Shown one piece after another: positions 34,229-43,238 of a stretch of 64,000 bases of DNA. Within the stretch, counting starts at the first letter, position 1; the number at the start of each line of letters is the position of its first letter. This DNA comes from Taishania sp964580465 (GTDB taxonomy: Bacteria; Bacteroidota; Bacteroidia; Flavobacteriales_D; Crocinitomicaceae), in assembly GCA_964580465.1 (NCBI GenBank), contig CAZOKJ010000011.1, positions 9,271-73,270 on the forward strand, in the 5' to 3' direction. The translations under genes and the position numbers were made by a program. The notes below the pieces were generated by a model. That model did not search any database, was not told where the DNA came from, and saw only the letters and a list, made by a program, of their open reading frames with translations.

Positions 34229-35728
34229 ATGAAACCAGTTTTAACATTTATTTCATTGGTTGTAGCATTGGGAATTGTTTTTTTCCTTTTAGTGTTCCAA
34301 CCATGGCCAATGTTTATTGGAATTTTAGTTTTCCTGGCAATCGTCGGTATTTATGACGTGACGCAAACAAAACGTACCATTCTACGCAACTTCCCAATTT
34401 TGGGGCATTTGCGTTTTATTTTAGAAGGTATTGGTCCTGAAATCCGTCAATATTTTATTGAATCCGATACAGAAGGCAAGCCATTGAATAGAACACAACG
34501 TACGTATATTTATTCAAGAGCAAAGTTGGAAAACGACAAGCATCCTTTTGGTACAGAATTAGACTTGTCTATTGAAGGGAATGAGTGGGTACAGCATTCT
34601 ATTTATCCTTCTCACCATTTGGATGAAGCTCCGCGAGTTTTGATAGGTGGTGAAAAATGTACACAACCTTATAGCGCGGCTTTGTTTAACATTTCAGCGA
34701 TGTCTTATGGTTCCTTGAGTAAAAATGCAATCATGGCATTGAACAAAGGTGCAAAAACAGGAGGTTTTTATCACAACACTGGTGAAGGAAGTATTTCTCC
34801 TTACCATAGAATGGGCGGTGATTTAGTGTACCAAATTGGAACAGGTTATTTTGGTTGTAGAGCTAAGGATGGCGGTTTTGACAGAGAAAAATTCAAGGTT
34901 ACTGCGAATTACCCTGAGGTTAAAATGATCGAATTAAAAATTTCACAAGGTGCAAAACCTGGACATGGAGGCATCTTGCCGGGAGCTAAAAATACACCTG
35001 AAATTGCTGCAATTCGTGGGGTAGAACCATACACAACTGTAGATTCACCTCCTGGACACAGAGCTTTTTCTGATGCTGAAGGTTTATTGACTTTTATCGA
35101 TGAAATGCGTGAATTAGCTAATGGTAAACCTGTTGGGTTTAAAATTTGTATTGGAAACACGCGCGAATTTGAAGAAATTTGTGAAACAATGGTAAAAACG
35201 GGTAGAAAACCTGATTTCATTACTATTGATGGAGCAGAAGGTGGTACTGGTGCTGCACCAATTATCTTCTCAGATCACGTGGGGATGCCATTGGAAAACG
35301 CATTGACCTATGCAATCGATACCTTAATTAAATACGACTTGAAAAAAGACATTAAGGTAATAGCTTCCGCAAAGATTGTTGATGGATTTGATATTTTTAA
35401 AGCATTGAGTTTAGGAGCTGATTTGTGCAACTCTGCGCGTGGTATGATGTTGGCTTTAGGCTGTATTCAAGCTTTGGCGTGTCACAAAAACACTTGTCCA
35501 GCTGGGGTTGCTACTAACAAACCTTCGTTGGTTCGTGGTTTAGTAGTTGAAGAAAAATGGAAGCGTGTGAAAAATTACCAAAATGAAACGATAAAAGATT
35601 TCTTAGGGTTATTTTCTGCGGCTGGCTGTAAGCAATTGAGTGATTTGAATAGAACATTAATCAACAAACAAATGAACGGAAAGCCTGTAAGTTTTGCAGA
35701 TATCTATCCGTACCCAGCTAAAAATTAA
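34229..35728 (+). CDS. FMN-binding glutamate synthase family protein, membrane-anchored
   Basis: A 499-residue protein with two N-terminal hydrophobic helices (about residues 3-45), then a GltB central-domain-like alpha/beta barrel. FNISAMSYGSLSKNAIMALN, GGFYHNTGEGSISPYHR, IELKISQGAKPGHGGILPG and ITIDGAEGGTGAAP bind FMN and substrate; CIQALACHKNTCPAGVAT has the C-x5-C-x4-C spacing of the [3Fe-4S] cluster. There is no glutaminase domain, so it is not a complete glutamate synthase. The reaction and electron partner in these short versions are not established to my knowledge. Confidence 0.88.
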   Translation: MKPVLTFISLVVALGIVFFLLVFQPWPMFIGILVFLAIVGIYDVTQTKRTILRNFPILGHLRFILEGIGPEIRQYFIESDTEGKPLNRTQRTYIYSRAKLENDKHPFGTELDLSIEGNEWVQHSIYPSHHLDEAPRVLIGGEKCTQPYSAALFNISAMSYGSLSKNAIMALNKGAKTGGFYHNTGEGSISPYHRMGGDLVYQIGTGYFGCRAKDGGFDREKFKVTANYPEVKMIELKISQGAKPGHGGILPGAKNTPEIAAIRGVEPYTTVDSPPGHRAFSDAEGLLTFIDEMRELANGKPVGFKICIGNTREFEEICETMVKTGRKPDFITIDGAEGGTGAAPIIFSDHVGMPLENALTYAIDTLIKYDLKKDIKVIASAKIVDGFDIFKALSLGADLCNSARGMMLALGCIQALACHKNTCPAGVATNKPSLVRGLVVEEKWKRVKNYQNETIKDFLGLFSAAGCKQLSDLNRTLINKQMNGKPVSFADIYPYPAKN

Positions 35729-35745
35729 TTGTTATACAAGTACAA

Positions 35746-35786
35746 AAAAAAATGAGGATATCTGTAAAAGATATCCTCATTTTTTT
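35746..35786. terminator. Bidirectional terminator between convergent genes
   Basis: GAGGATATC (35754-35762) pairs with GATATCCTC (35770-35778), flanked by A and T runs on the two sides, between the FMN protein gene and queA. Confidence 0.93.
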
Positions 35787-35799
35787 GTGTTATATTTTC

Positions 35800-36852
35800 T
35801 TAGTCGATGATTAACATCGCATCACCATAAGAATAGAATTTATACTTTTCTTGAACAGCTGTTTGATAGGCCTTCATCATTAATTCATGTCCTGTGAAAG
35901 CAGAAATCATCATTAACAATGTTGATAATGGTGTATGGAAATTGGTAATCATACAATTTGCAATGCTGAAATCGTATGGAGGATAAATAAATTTATTAGT
36001 CCATCCATTATAAGGTTTTAAGAAACCATCTGTTGACACAGAAGATTCAATTGAACGCATTGAAGTTGTACCTACAGCACAAACGCGTTTTTTATTTCTA
36101 ATTCCTTCATTGACAATATCAGCAGCTTTTTGTGTAATGATTGCTTGTTCTGAATCCATTTTATGTTTTGTCAAATCTTCCACTTCAACAGGTCGGAATG
36201 TTCCCAAACCAATATGCAAAGTAACATCAGCAAAGTTGACACCTTTTAATTCCAAGCGCTTCAACAATTCTTTTGAGAAATGTAATCCAGCAGTTGGTGC
36301 AGCTACAGCGCCTTCTTGGGTAGCGAAAATTGTTTGGTAACGCTCTTCATCAGCTGGTTCAACAGCACGTTTAATGTATTTTGGAAGTGGTGTTTCTCCT
36401 AATTCAGTAATTTTCGCCTTGAATTCTTCGTAAGTTCCATCGAACAAAAAGCGCAATGTACGACCACGAGAAGTAGTATTGTCAATTACTTCAGCTACTA
36501 GTGAATCATCTTCACCAAAATATAACTTGTTACCAATGCGAATTTTACGAGCAGGATCCACTAAAACATCCCATAATAAACTCTCGCGATTTAACTCACG
36601 AAGTAAGAACACTTCAATTTTAGCACCAGTTTTTTCTTTATTTCCGTACATACGAGCAGGGAAAACCTTCGTATTGTTACGAATCATCACGTCGCCATCA
36701 GAAAAATAATTCACTATATCTTTGAAAAGCTTGTGCTCAATTTTTCCTGATTTGCGATGAACAACCATTAATCTAGCTTCATCACGATTTTCAGATGGAT
36801 ATTCGGATATCAATTCTTGAGGAAGATCGAAATTAAATTCAGACAGTTTCAT
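35800..36852 (-). CDS. queA: S-adenosylmethionine:tRNA ribosyltransferase-isomerase
   Basis: A 350-residue enzyme that makes epoxyqueuosine from 7-aminomethyl-7-deazaguanine in tRNA using the ribosyl group of SAM. FDLPQELISEYPSENRDEAR is the standard N-terminus; VMIRNNTKVFPARM, LGETPLPKYIKR, QTIFATQEGAVAAPTAGLHF and HIGLGTFRPVEVEDLTKHKM are conserved QueA blocks; ITNFHTPLSTLLMMISAFTG closes the domain. Full length. TAACTTTG occurs in the minus-strand leader near 36897-36904 as a possible -7. Confidence 0.95.
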   Translation of the reverse strand: MKLSEFNFDLPQELISEYPSENRDEARLMVVHRKSGKIEHKLFKDIVNYFSDGDVMIRNNTKVFPARMYGNKEKTGAKIEVFLLRELNRESLLWDVLVDPARKIRIGNKLYFGEDDSLVAEVIDNTTSRGRTLRFLFDGTYEEFKAKITELGETPLPKYIKRAVEPADEERYQTIFATQEGAVAAPTAGLHFSKELLKRLELKGVNFADVTLHIGLGTFRPVEVEDLTKHKMDSEQAIITQKAADIVNEGIRNKKRVCAVGTTSMRSIESSVSTDGFLKPYNGWTNKFIYPPYDFSIANCMITNFHTPLSTLLMMISAFTGHELMMKAYQTAVQEKYKFYSYGDAMLIID

Positions 36853-37296
36853 TTTTGCTTATTTGATACGAGTTAAACTTATACATACAAGATTACAAAG
36901 TTAAATAAATTTATCCGCATAATACTGATATTTAACGAAAAAATAACCTATAAACCTGAAATTGATTTATAATCATGAAAAATTCTGTAATAAATCTTAA
37001 ATCCTTAGTTTTTGTTTTAAAATGACTGACAAGCTGTCGGAGAGGAAGTCCCTCACTCTGTTCGGGATGACAGGCTACTTCTTATGCCCCTATTACTTGT
37101 CGAGACTTGTCATTTCGAGCGCAGCGAGAAATCTTTTTCAAATTTTCCTACTCTGTTCATCAAATAGATCTTAAGTGTTTCATTTTGCACTTCATCTCAA
37201 AAAGTTTCGGATAGTTGTGTGATGTTATGTGTTTTTTTTGTCAGTGGAGTGGTATGTGAACTTAATAGAATCAAAATCAATTGTTAAGATCCTACT
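36853..37296. other. Intergenic region with dispersed-repeat sequence
   Basis: A 500-bp gap between queA and a thiolase gene, without a supportable ORF. The left third is A+T-rich leader for queA. The middle (37020-37140) has higher G+C and contains an inverted-repeat element described separately. The rest up to the terminator near 37297 shows nothing I can interpret. Confidence 0.55.
37049..37139. repeat. Extragenic inverted-repeat element (dispersed repeat)
   Basis: The left arm ends in GTTCGGGATGACA (37060-37072) and the right arm begins TTGTCATTTCGAGCGCAGCG (37108-37127); the inner ends CGGGATGACA and TGTCATTTCG are near-perfect inverted copies (8 of 10). A 27-nt part of the right arm (37113-37139) recurs at 63685-63711 with 25 identities. 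Base composition is richer in G+C than its surroundings. This looks like the short palindromic extragenic repeats scattered through many bacterial genomes. Confidence 0.7.
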
Positions 37297-37334
37297 AAAA
37301 AAAAACAAAGGCCATCCATTGGATGACCTTTGTT
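37297..37334 (-). terminator. Terminator of the AtoB-type thiolase gene
   Basis: On the minus strand AACAAAGG-T-CATCC pairs with GGATG-G-CCTTTGTT around a 3-nt loop (37318-37320), followed by a run of T (the A run at 37297-37305 on the plus strand). Confidence 0.9.
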
Positions 37335-37357
37335 TATGCATATTTTTTTGTTAAATA

Positions 37358-38536
37358 TTATAAATTCTCGATGATTACTGCTGATGCACCACCACCACCA
37401 TTACAAATACCTGCTCCTCCAAATTTACCATTGTTTTGTTTCAATACGTTTAACAAGGTAACTAAGATACGAGAACCAGAGTTTCCTAGTGGGTGACCTA
37501 AAGCAACTGCTCCTCCGTTAACATCTACTTTTTCAGGATCTAAACCTAAAATTTTAGTGTTAGCTAAACCAACAACAGAGAATGCTTGGTTTAATTCCCA
37601 ATAATCAATTTGATCAATTGTCATACCTGCTCTTTCTAATGCAACTGGAATTGCTTTAGAAGGCGAAGTTGTAAACCATACTGGTTCTTGTGCAGCGTCT
37701 CCATAAGAAACAATGCGTCCAATTGGTTTTAAACCGTATTTTTCAACTGCTTCTTCAGAAGCTAAAATCAATGCAGATGCTCCATCATTCAAAGTAGATG
37801 CGTTTGCAGCTGTAATGGTACCGTCTTTTGCAAATGCAGGTTTTAATCCTGGGATTTTATCTAAAAATACATTTGTAAACTCTTCGTCAACAGAAACAAC
37901 AACTGGGTCTCCTTTGCGTTGTGGAACACTTACTGGAACAATCTCATCATTGAATTTTCCTGCTTCCCAAGCTGCAGCAGCTCTTTTGTAAGAAGTAATA
38001 GCAAAGTTATCTTGATCTTCACGTGTGAAATTGTACTCTGTCGCACATTTTTCAGCACATGTACCCATAGGAACTTGATCATACACGTCTAATAAACCGT
38101 CTTTTGTAATACCATCCAACATCGTGATGTTACCAAACTTCGTTCCGTTTCTTCCGTCAATATAATGAGGTGTTTGTGACATGTTTTCCATACCACCAGC
38201 AACAACCACGTGATTGTCTCCCGCAATAATACTTTGAGCAGCTAACATAACAGCTTTCATACCAGAAGCACACACTTTGTTAACTGTTGTACAAGGGACA
38301 TTGTGACCAATTCCTGCTCCTAACGCTGCTTGACGTGCTGGTGCTTGACCAACTCCCGCTTGCAATACGTTACCCATGAAAACTTCGTCAACAATTTTTG
38401 CATCAATGTTTCCTTTTTTCAAAGCTCCTTCAATAGCTACTGAACCTAATTTAGTTGCTGGAACAGTAGATAAACCACCCATGAATGCTCCCATTGGAGT
38501 ACGTGCAGCAGCAACAATATATACTTTCTTACTCAT
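37358..38536 (-). CDS. Acetyl-CoA C-acetyltransferase (thiolase)
   Basis: A 392-residue biosynthetic/degradative thiolase, interconverting two acetyl-CoA with acetoacetyl-CoA. Catalytic Cys in TVNKVCASGMKAVMLA (near residue 89), His in GGAVALGHPLGNSGSRI, second Cys in GAGICNGGGGASAVI. AAARTPMGAFMGGLSTVPAT is the normal N-terminus. It is close to AtoB-type enzymes and distinct from the PcaF-type thiolase at 22121-23329. A TAAATTTG at about 38557-38564 on the minus strand could be its -7 element. Confidence 0.92.
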   Translation of the reverse strand: MSKKVYIVAAARTPMGAFMGGLSTVPATKLGSVAIEGALKKGNIDAKIVDEVFMGNVLQAGVGQAPARQAALGAGIGHNVPCTTVNKVCASGMKAVMLAAQSIIAGDNHVVVAGGMENMSQTPHYIDGRNGTKFGNITMLDGITKDGLLDVYDQVPMGTCAEKCATEYNFTREDQDNFAITSYKRAAAAWEAGKFNDEIVPVSVPQRKGDPVVVSVDEEFTNVFLDKIPGLKPAFAKDGTITAANASTLNDGASALILASEEAVEKYGLKPIGRIVSYGDAAQEPVWFTTSPSKAIPVALERAGMTIDQIDYWELNQAFSVVGLANTKILGLDPEKVDVNGGAVALGHPLGNSGSRILVTLLNVLKQNNGKFGGAGICNGGGGASAVIIENL

Positions 38537-38655
38537 AGTTATTATTTTCTATAAATTATTTGTTACAAATTTAATCATTTCTTTTATTTATTCGGTGTGA
38601 ATGTTGAAAACAAACGTGAATTTTTTAAAAATTAACCTGTTTTTGACAAGAATTG

Positions 38656-39450
38656 CTATGTTGGCGATTGTCTTTTCATAATTTTCCAAAATAATCGAAC
38701 AGGTAAAATACGTTTTAAACGGACAGCTAAAATTTCTTTGTTGCCAATAAGTATTTCTCGCTTCTCTTGTTTTACAGCAGCTAACAACTGAGAAGAACAT
38801 TCAATTGCAGACATTCCTGTTGCTTGATTGTGGTCCATAATGTTGTGTTTTTCACCGTTTCCATTAATGGCATGCTTAGAAATTTCTGTATTTATTTTTC
38901 CTGGATAAGCGAGTGTAACAACGATTCCGTTTTTCTCTTCTTCTAAAGCTAAACTTTCATAAAAACCTTGTAGCGCGTGCTTTGAAGCGCTATAAGCTGA
39001 TCGGAGGTAAAAACCAAATTTACCAGCAATAGAGGAGATGACTACAATGTGTCCGCTTTTTTGTTGCTGCATATAGGGTAAAACAGCTTTTGTCAAAGCA
39101 ATGTTTCCAAAGTAATTGACTTCCATGATGTATCGGTCAACTTCCAAACTTGTTTCTGAAGCGTTGGAACGTTGGCTCAACCCACCATTATTAATCAAAT
39201 AATCGATTCGGCCATAGTTAGAAATAACTTGTTCAGCAAGCACTGGAAATTGATCTGATTTTGAAAGATCTAAAGGTAATACAAGATGATTTATACCTTT
39301 TAAGCTTGTTAAAACATCGGAAAGTTGTTTTTCAGAACGAGCAGAAAGAATAACTTTAGCTCCTTCTTGCGCACATTGTTTAGCTATTTGTTCACCAATG
39401 CCAGATGATGCGCCTGTTATCCAAACTACTTTGTCTTTGAAATTTTTCAT
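38656..39450 (-). CDS. Short-chain dehydrogenase/reductase
   Basis: A 264-residue classical SDR using NAD(P)H. The cofactor motif is VVWITGASSGIGEQIAKQCA (residues 9-28), NNGG follows the fourth strand, catalytic Ser is in HIVVISSIAGKFG, and Tyr/Lys in YSASKHALQGFYESLA. It resembles the DHRS7-like group of SDRs, often with a hydrophobic C-terminal region (ILPVRLFWKIMK). Substrate is unknown. It lies 119 bp downstream of the thiolase start on the same strand side but is read toward it. Confidence 0.88.
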   Translation of the reverse strand: MKNFKDKVVWITGASSGIGEQIAKQCAQEGAKVILSARSEKQLSDVLTSLKGINHLVLPLDLSKSDQFPVLAEQVISNYGRIDYLINNGGLSQRSNASETSLEVDRYIMEVNYFGNIALTKAVLPYMQQQKSGHIVVISSIAGKFGFYLRSAYSASKHALQGFYESLALEEEKNGIVVTLAYPGKINTEISKHAINGNGEKHNIMDHNQATGMSAIECSSQLLAAVKQEKREILIGNKEILAVRLKRILPVRLFWKIMKRQSPT

Positions 39451-39480
39451 AGCGTAAAGATACTAAAAAAATGTTGAATT

Positions 39481-40179
39481 TTATTTTAACTCAGCTTGCC
39501 AATAATGAAAGTCTTTTATTTCACCATCTTCCATTTTAAAACTATGTGTTAATTCCTTAACTGAAAGAATATCAAAATCAACAGGGTGGCTAAAAATATC
39601 TCCATCATAACAAAAAGTATGATACTCTCCATTTTCACCACAAGGATCTACATCAGAAGGAAAAGATAAAACAATTTCGGAGTTAAGTGGTTTACCAATA
39701 TAATTCTTTCCTAGTTTATCAGCTTGAGTGGTGACAATGATTGTTTTTAAACCTGAATCAAAAAAATCGTTCATGTATTGTTGACCTGAACTACCCCATA
39801 ATGGCTCCACAACGTGAATAGAGTAGGAGTTTAATTTTTCTTCCCTGTATTGTTTTACATCCTCTAAATATAAATCCCCGAAAATAAAATGATTGACACC
39901 TAATTTTTGAAAATGCTCAACAGCAAGTAGCATTCCCTCTTCATAATTTTGGGTGTGTTTTGAAAGATTGACAGTGTATAAAGGAATACCGATGCTATCA
40001 GCTTGCTTTTTCAATAAATCGAGAGGGATGTTATGAATAGATGATTTTTGAGAATCTGCATCAATGGTTGTTAATTAGGAAACAACTTCAAAAGAATTGT
40101 TTTTCAAAATTTCTCTTAAAGCCATTGCAGAATCTTTTCCGCCACTCCAATTAAATACTGCTTTTTTGATTTGACTCAT
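39481..40179 (-). pseudogene. Dph6-like ATP-pyrophosphatase interrupted by an in-frame TAA
   Basis: Read from ATG 40179, the frame is a 232-codon member of the PP-loop ATP-pyrophosphatase family related to diphthine-ammonia ligase Dph6. The ATP motif FNWSGGKDSAMALREIL is at residues 9-25, and LTTIDADSQKSSIHNIPLDL then LLKKQADSIGIPLYTVNL follow. Codon 35 (40077-40075) is TAA, in EVVS-stop-LTTI. The family has Leu-Leu-Thr-Thr here, and TTA to TAA is a single change. No frameshift or other lesion is seen, so the loss is recent or the base is wrong. In bacteria the substrate is unknown, as diphthamide is absent. Confidence 0.82.
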
Positions 40180-40186
40180 TTTAATA

Positions 40187-40219
40187 AATAAAAAAATCCT
40201 ACCATTCAGATAGGATTTT
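40187..40219 (-). terminator. Terminator of the 140-residue secreted protein gene
   Basis: AAAATCCTA (40193-40201) pairs with TAGGATTTT (40211-40219) over a 9-nt loop; on the minus strand it is followed by T residues. Confidence 0.85.
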
Positions 40220-40238
40220 AGTGTGTATTTAGTTTAAT

Positions 40239-40661
40239 TTATAAATCGTTAGGAATGACAGCTGTTTTGTACTCTCTAGCTTTAGGCTTGATTTTCTCAA
40301 TAAAAATAACTCTTAATTTCTGACCATCTGCTACGTGAATCATTTCAGAAATACCATTATTAATTTTTGGTGGTAATTTTTGTGCATTTGCAAATTTTCT
40401 GTCTAATAATTCATAATCTCCTTCATTGTATTGAATGAAGATGGCAGTAATTGCTCCGTTTTCAACTCGTACTTTTCCATTTAGACATTCTTGTCCATCA
40501 GGAGTGAAGAAGCTTAGAATAACATTTCTGTGCATGTCGTCTGCAACGGAATAAGCTCCTCTTTTATTAAAAGCTTTTTCCAATTTGTCAAAACATCCTT
40601 CTTGAGCATACAACCCACTAAGAGTTAGGAAACTAAAGGCGATAAGTAACGTTTTTTTCAT
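40239..40661 (-). CDS. Secreted protein of unknown function
   Basis: A 140-residue exported protein. Signal peptide MKKTLLIAFSFLTLSGLYAQ is cleaved after residue 20. The mature part has two Cys (EGCFDKLEKAF and GQECLNGKVRVENG) that could form a disulfide, and strands such as GAITAIFIQYNEGDYELLDR. I do not recognise the family. It has its own terminator and is divergent from gmhA. Confidence 0.75.
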   Translation of the reverse strand: MKKTLLIAFSFLTLSGLYAQEGCFDKLEKAFNKRGAYSVADDMHRNVILSFFTPDGQECLNGKVRVENGAITAIFIQYNEGDYELLDRKFANAQKLPPKINNGISEMIHVADGQKLRVIFIEKIKPKAREYKTAVIPNDL

Positions 40662-40719
40662 AATTTTTCTTTTTACGGATAAAAATATCCAAGTCCCAAA
40701 TATAATAAATACATCTTAA

Positions 40720-40753
40720 TTTGGTTACATTTCAATAAAAAATTTTAATTTTG
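40720..40753 (+). promoter_or_regulatory. Putative promoter of the gmhA cluster
   Basis: TTTG at 40720-40723, 22-nt spacer, TAATTTTG at 40746-40753, about 19 nt before ATG 40773. Confidence 0.6.
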
Positions 40754-40772
40754 AACTAATCAAGACGTAATT

Positions 40773-41342
40773 ATGGACAAACAAATAGCATACCATTTTT
40801 TTGAATCAGCAGAAATTTTGCAAAAATTTAACACTTCTGAGAATTTTGAAAAGTTAGAAAGCGCAGGGAAATTAATGGTTGAATCGTTAAAAAACGGTGG
40901 TAAAATCATTAGTTGTGGAAATGGTGGTTCTATGTGTGATGCCATGCACTTTGCAGAAGAATTATCAGGAAGGTACCGCAATGATAGAAAGGCCCTCGCT
41001 GCTGTTTCAATTTCTGATCCAAGTCATATTTCTTGTGTTGCGAATGATTATGGATATGAATTCGTTTTTTCTCGTTACATAGAAGCGATGGGTAATAAAG
41101 GTGATGTTTTGGTGGCTTTTTCAACCTCTGGGAATTCTAAAAACATCATTCAAGCTATTCATGCTGCTAAAGAAAAAGGAATGAAAGTGGTCGGAATGAC
41201 TGGTAAAGATGGTGGGAAAATGGCTGAATTATGCGATGTGGAAATTCGCGCTCCTCACTCTGAATACGCAGATAGAGCACAAGAAATTCACATCAAATGT
41301 GTGCACTCCTTTATTGATTATATTGAACGTTCACTGTTTTAA
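40773..41342 (+). CDS. gmhA: Sedoheptulose-7-phosphate isomerase
   Basis: A 189-residue SIS-domain enzyme that turns sedoheptulose 7-phosphate into D-glycero-D-manno-heptose 7-phosphate, the first step toward ADP- or GDP-heptose for LPS core or surface glycans. IISCGNGGSMCDAMHFAEEL and FSTSGNSKNIIQAIHAAKEK bind the phosphate; EYADRAQEIHIKCVHSFIDY has the catalytic Glu/His region. No hldE or gmhB is adjacent. It heads a run of envelope genes, and the next gene starts 3 nt after its stop. Confidence 0.92.
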   Translation: MDKQIAYHFFESAEILQKFNTSENFEKLESAGKLMVESLKNGGKIISCGNGGSMCDAMHFAEELSGRYRNDRKALAAVSISDPSHISCVANDYGYEFVFSRYIEAMGNKGDVLVAFSTSGNSKNIIQAIHAAKEKGMKVVGMTGKDGGKMAELCDVEIRAPHSEYADRAQEIHIKCVHSFIDYIERSLF

Positions 41343-41345
41343 TGA

Positions 41346-43238
41346 ATGAAAAATTGGTTGCATTATATTCCTTTAAGGGTCAAGTTGCTCGCTTTGCAAC
41401 TAACCATTGTTTGGAGTGCAATGTTACTAACAAGAGTCATTTTTCATATTGCTAATTCCTCTAGTTTCACAAATGTAGGTCTTTTTGATTACATCGTTGG
41501 TGCTTGGTTTGATGCGGTGACAATAGGTTTACTTTTCTTACCCTACGTAATTTTTTACTTGCTACCTTTTAATGTATTCAATAAGCGTTGGCATCAGCTA
41601 ATAGCTCGTATTTTGTTTCTGTTAACTACCATTGTTGTCATTGGTTTTAACTTAATGGATGTTGAATATTTCAAATATACAAGTAAACGCTCAACAATTG
41701 ATTTATGGTCCATCGTTAGCGCCGGATCTGATATGCAACAATTAGCACTGTCTTTTATTACCGATTTTTGGTGGATCATCTTACTGTTTATTGTGCTTGT
41801 TGTTGTTTTATTTCGCTTTTCTAAACGATTGTTTTCTAGTGAAAAAAAAGAACAATTTCATTTCGGTTGGTCGTTATTTTCCTTCGCTTTTTATATCGGA
41901 TTAATGATTTTTATTGGTCGTGGAGGTATTGTTTTCAAACCGGTAGGAGTGTTAGACGCTGCACGTTATTCTCAACCTGGCAACACTGCTTTGGTATTAA
42001 ATACCCCTTTTACATTAATAAAATCTATTGGAAGTGAAAGTTTAAAAGAAGTTAGTTATTTTACTGATTTAAAGCAAACTGAAAAGTATTTTAATCCTAT
42101 AAAAAAAGGGAATCCACAACATTTGTTTGATAGAAAACAAAATGTAGTTATTTTAATTTTGGAATCTTTTGGCCAAGAATTTATTGGCTTTTACAACAGA
42201 GAAAAATCATACACTCCATTTTTAGATTCTTTGTTAAAGGAGTCGTGGACATTTTCGGGGAGTTTTGCCAATGGAAAGAAGTCAATAGAAGCAGTTCCGT
42301 CCTTGTTTTTGTCGATTCCAAGTTTGCAAGATAATCCCTACATTTCATCACCATACAATTCTAATCGAGTGATAGGTTTGCCTGAGTTTTTAAAAAAATA
42401 TGGCTATGAATCAGCTTTTTATCATGGGGCTACAAATGGTTCCATGCGTTTTGATTCTTTTTCTCAATTCATTGGTTTTGACCATTATGTTGGTAGAAAA
42501 GAGTACAATAATGAATCACATTCAGATGGCAATTGGGGAATTTTAGATGAGTATTTTAATCCGTGGACAGCTAAGCAATTATCCACTTTAAAAGAGCCGT
42601 TCTTAGCTAGTTTATTCACGCTTTCTTCTCATCATCCTTTTTATGTTCCCAGCAATCGACAAAAAGAGGTTGTTCACGGGCCACAACCTATTTGTGCTTC
42701 AATTAGTTATGCTGATTTATCCTTACGTCTATTTTTTGAAGAAGCGAAAAAACAGAAATGGTATGATAATACGGTTTTTGTGTTGTGTGCAGACCACACG
42801 CCTGGTACGCAAACACCAGAATACAATCAACGTACACAGACCTATCAAATTCCTATTGCGTTTTATCATCCAGGAGGAAAATTACCGAAAGAACGACAAA
42901 ATACCGTTGCACAACAAATTGATATTTACCCAACTTTGGTCGATTTATTAGATATTGACGCGCCTTATTACTCATTTGGGCAATCTTTGTTTGATACAAA
43001 TGACAGTTATTCAATTAGTTACTTAGAGGGTAGTTATTATTATTTTGAAAACAATGAAATGTTAGTTTTTTCACAAAATCAGGCACGATTTTTGTATGAT
43101 TATACGATTAGAAGCAATGATTTGGTGGACTTATTTTCTACAGAACCGAGCAAGGTTAAAAAGTATGAAAACAGAGTAAAGGCGATAATTCAGCGTTACA
43201 ACCATGATTTGATTCATAACAAAACAACAGCAAAGTGA
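41346..43238 (+). CDS. LTA synthase-family sulfatase (phosphoglycerol/phosphoethanolamine transferase-like)
   Basis: A 630-residue inner-membrane protein. Five hydrophobic helices fill about residues 8-190; the C-terminal alkaline-phosphatase-like domain lies outside the membrane. NVVILILESFGQEFIGFYNR provides the metal-binding Glu, NGKKSIEAVPSLFLSIPSL occupies the nucleophile block with Ser where LtaS has Thr, FYHGATNGSMRFDSFSQFIG follows, and VLCADHTPG has the metal-binding Asp/His. In Gram-negatives such enzymes transfer phosphoglycerol or phosphoethanolamine to glycans or lipid A. The lipid-kinase gene overlapping its end fits a diacylglycerol by-product, as in LTA synthesis. Confidence 0.87.
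   Translation: MKNWLHYIPLRVKLLALQLTIVWSAMLLTRVIFHIANSSSFTNVGLFDYIVGAWFDAVTIGLLFLPYVIFYLLPFNVFNKRWHQLIARILFLLTTIVVIGFNLMDVEYFKYTSKRSTIDLWSIVSAGSDMQQLALSFITDFWWIILLFIVLVVVLFRFSKRLFSSEKKEQFHFGWSLFSFAFYIGLMIFIGRGGIVFKPVGVLDAARYSQPGNTALVLNTPFTLIKSIGSESLKEVSYFTDLKQTEKYFNPIKKGNPQHLFDRKQNVVILILESFGQEFIGFYNREKSYTPFLDSLLKESWTFSGSFANGKKSIEAVPSLFLSIPSLQDNPYISSPYNSNRVIGLPEFLKKYGYESAFYHGATNGSMRFDSFSQFIGFDHYVGRKEYNNESHSDGNWGILDEYFNPWTAKQLSTLKEPFLASLFTLSSHHPFYVPSNRQKEVVHGPQPICASISYADLSLRLFFEEAKKQKWYDNTVFVLCADHTPGTQTPEYNQRTQTYQIPIAFYHPGGKLPKERQNTVAQQIDIYPTLVDLLDIDAPYYSFGQSLFDTNDSYSISYLEGSYYYFENNEMLVFSQNQARFLYDYTIRSNDLVDLFSTEPSKVKKYENRVKAIIQRYNHDLIHNKTTAK

Noticed and set aside
39481..40014. A shorter intact protein starting at TTG 40014
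   Set aside because: It lacks the SGGKDS ATP-binding loop, which is present in frame upstream of the TAA; a disrupted full-length gene explains the sequence better.
40075..40077. Recoding of the in-frame stop (selenocysteine or pyrrolysine)
   Set aside because: The codon is TAA, not TGA or TAG, and the expected residue is Leu.
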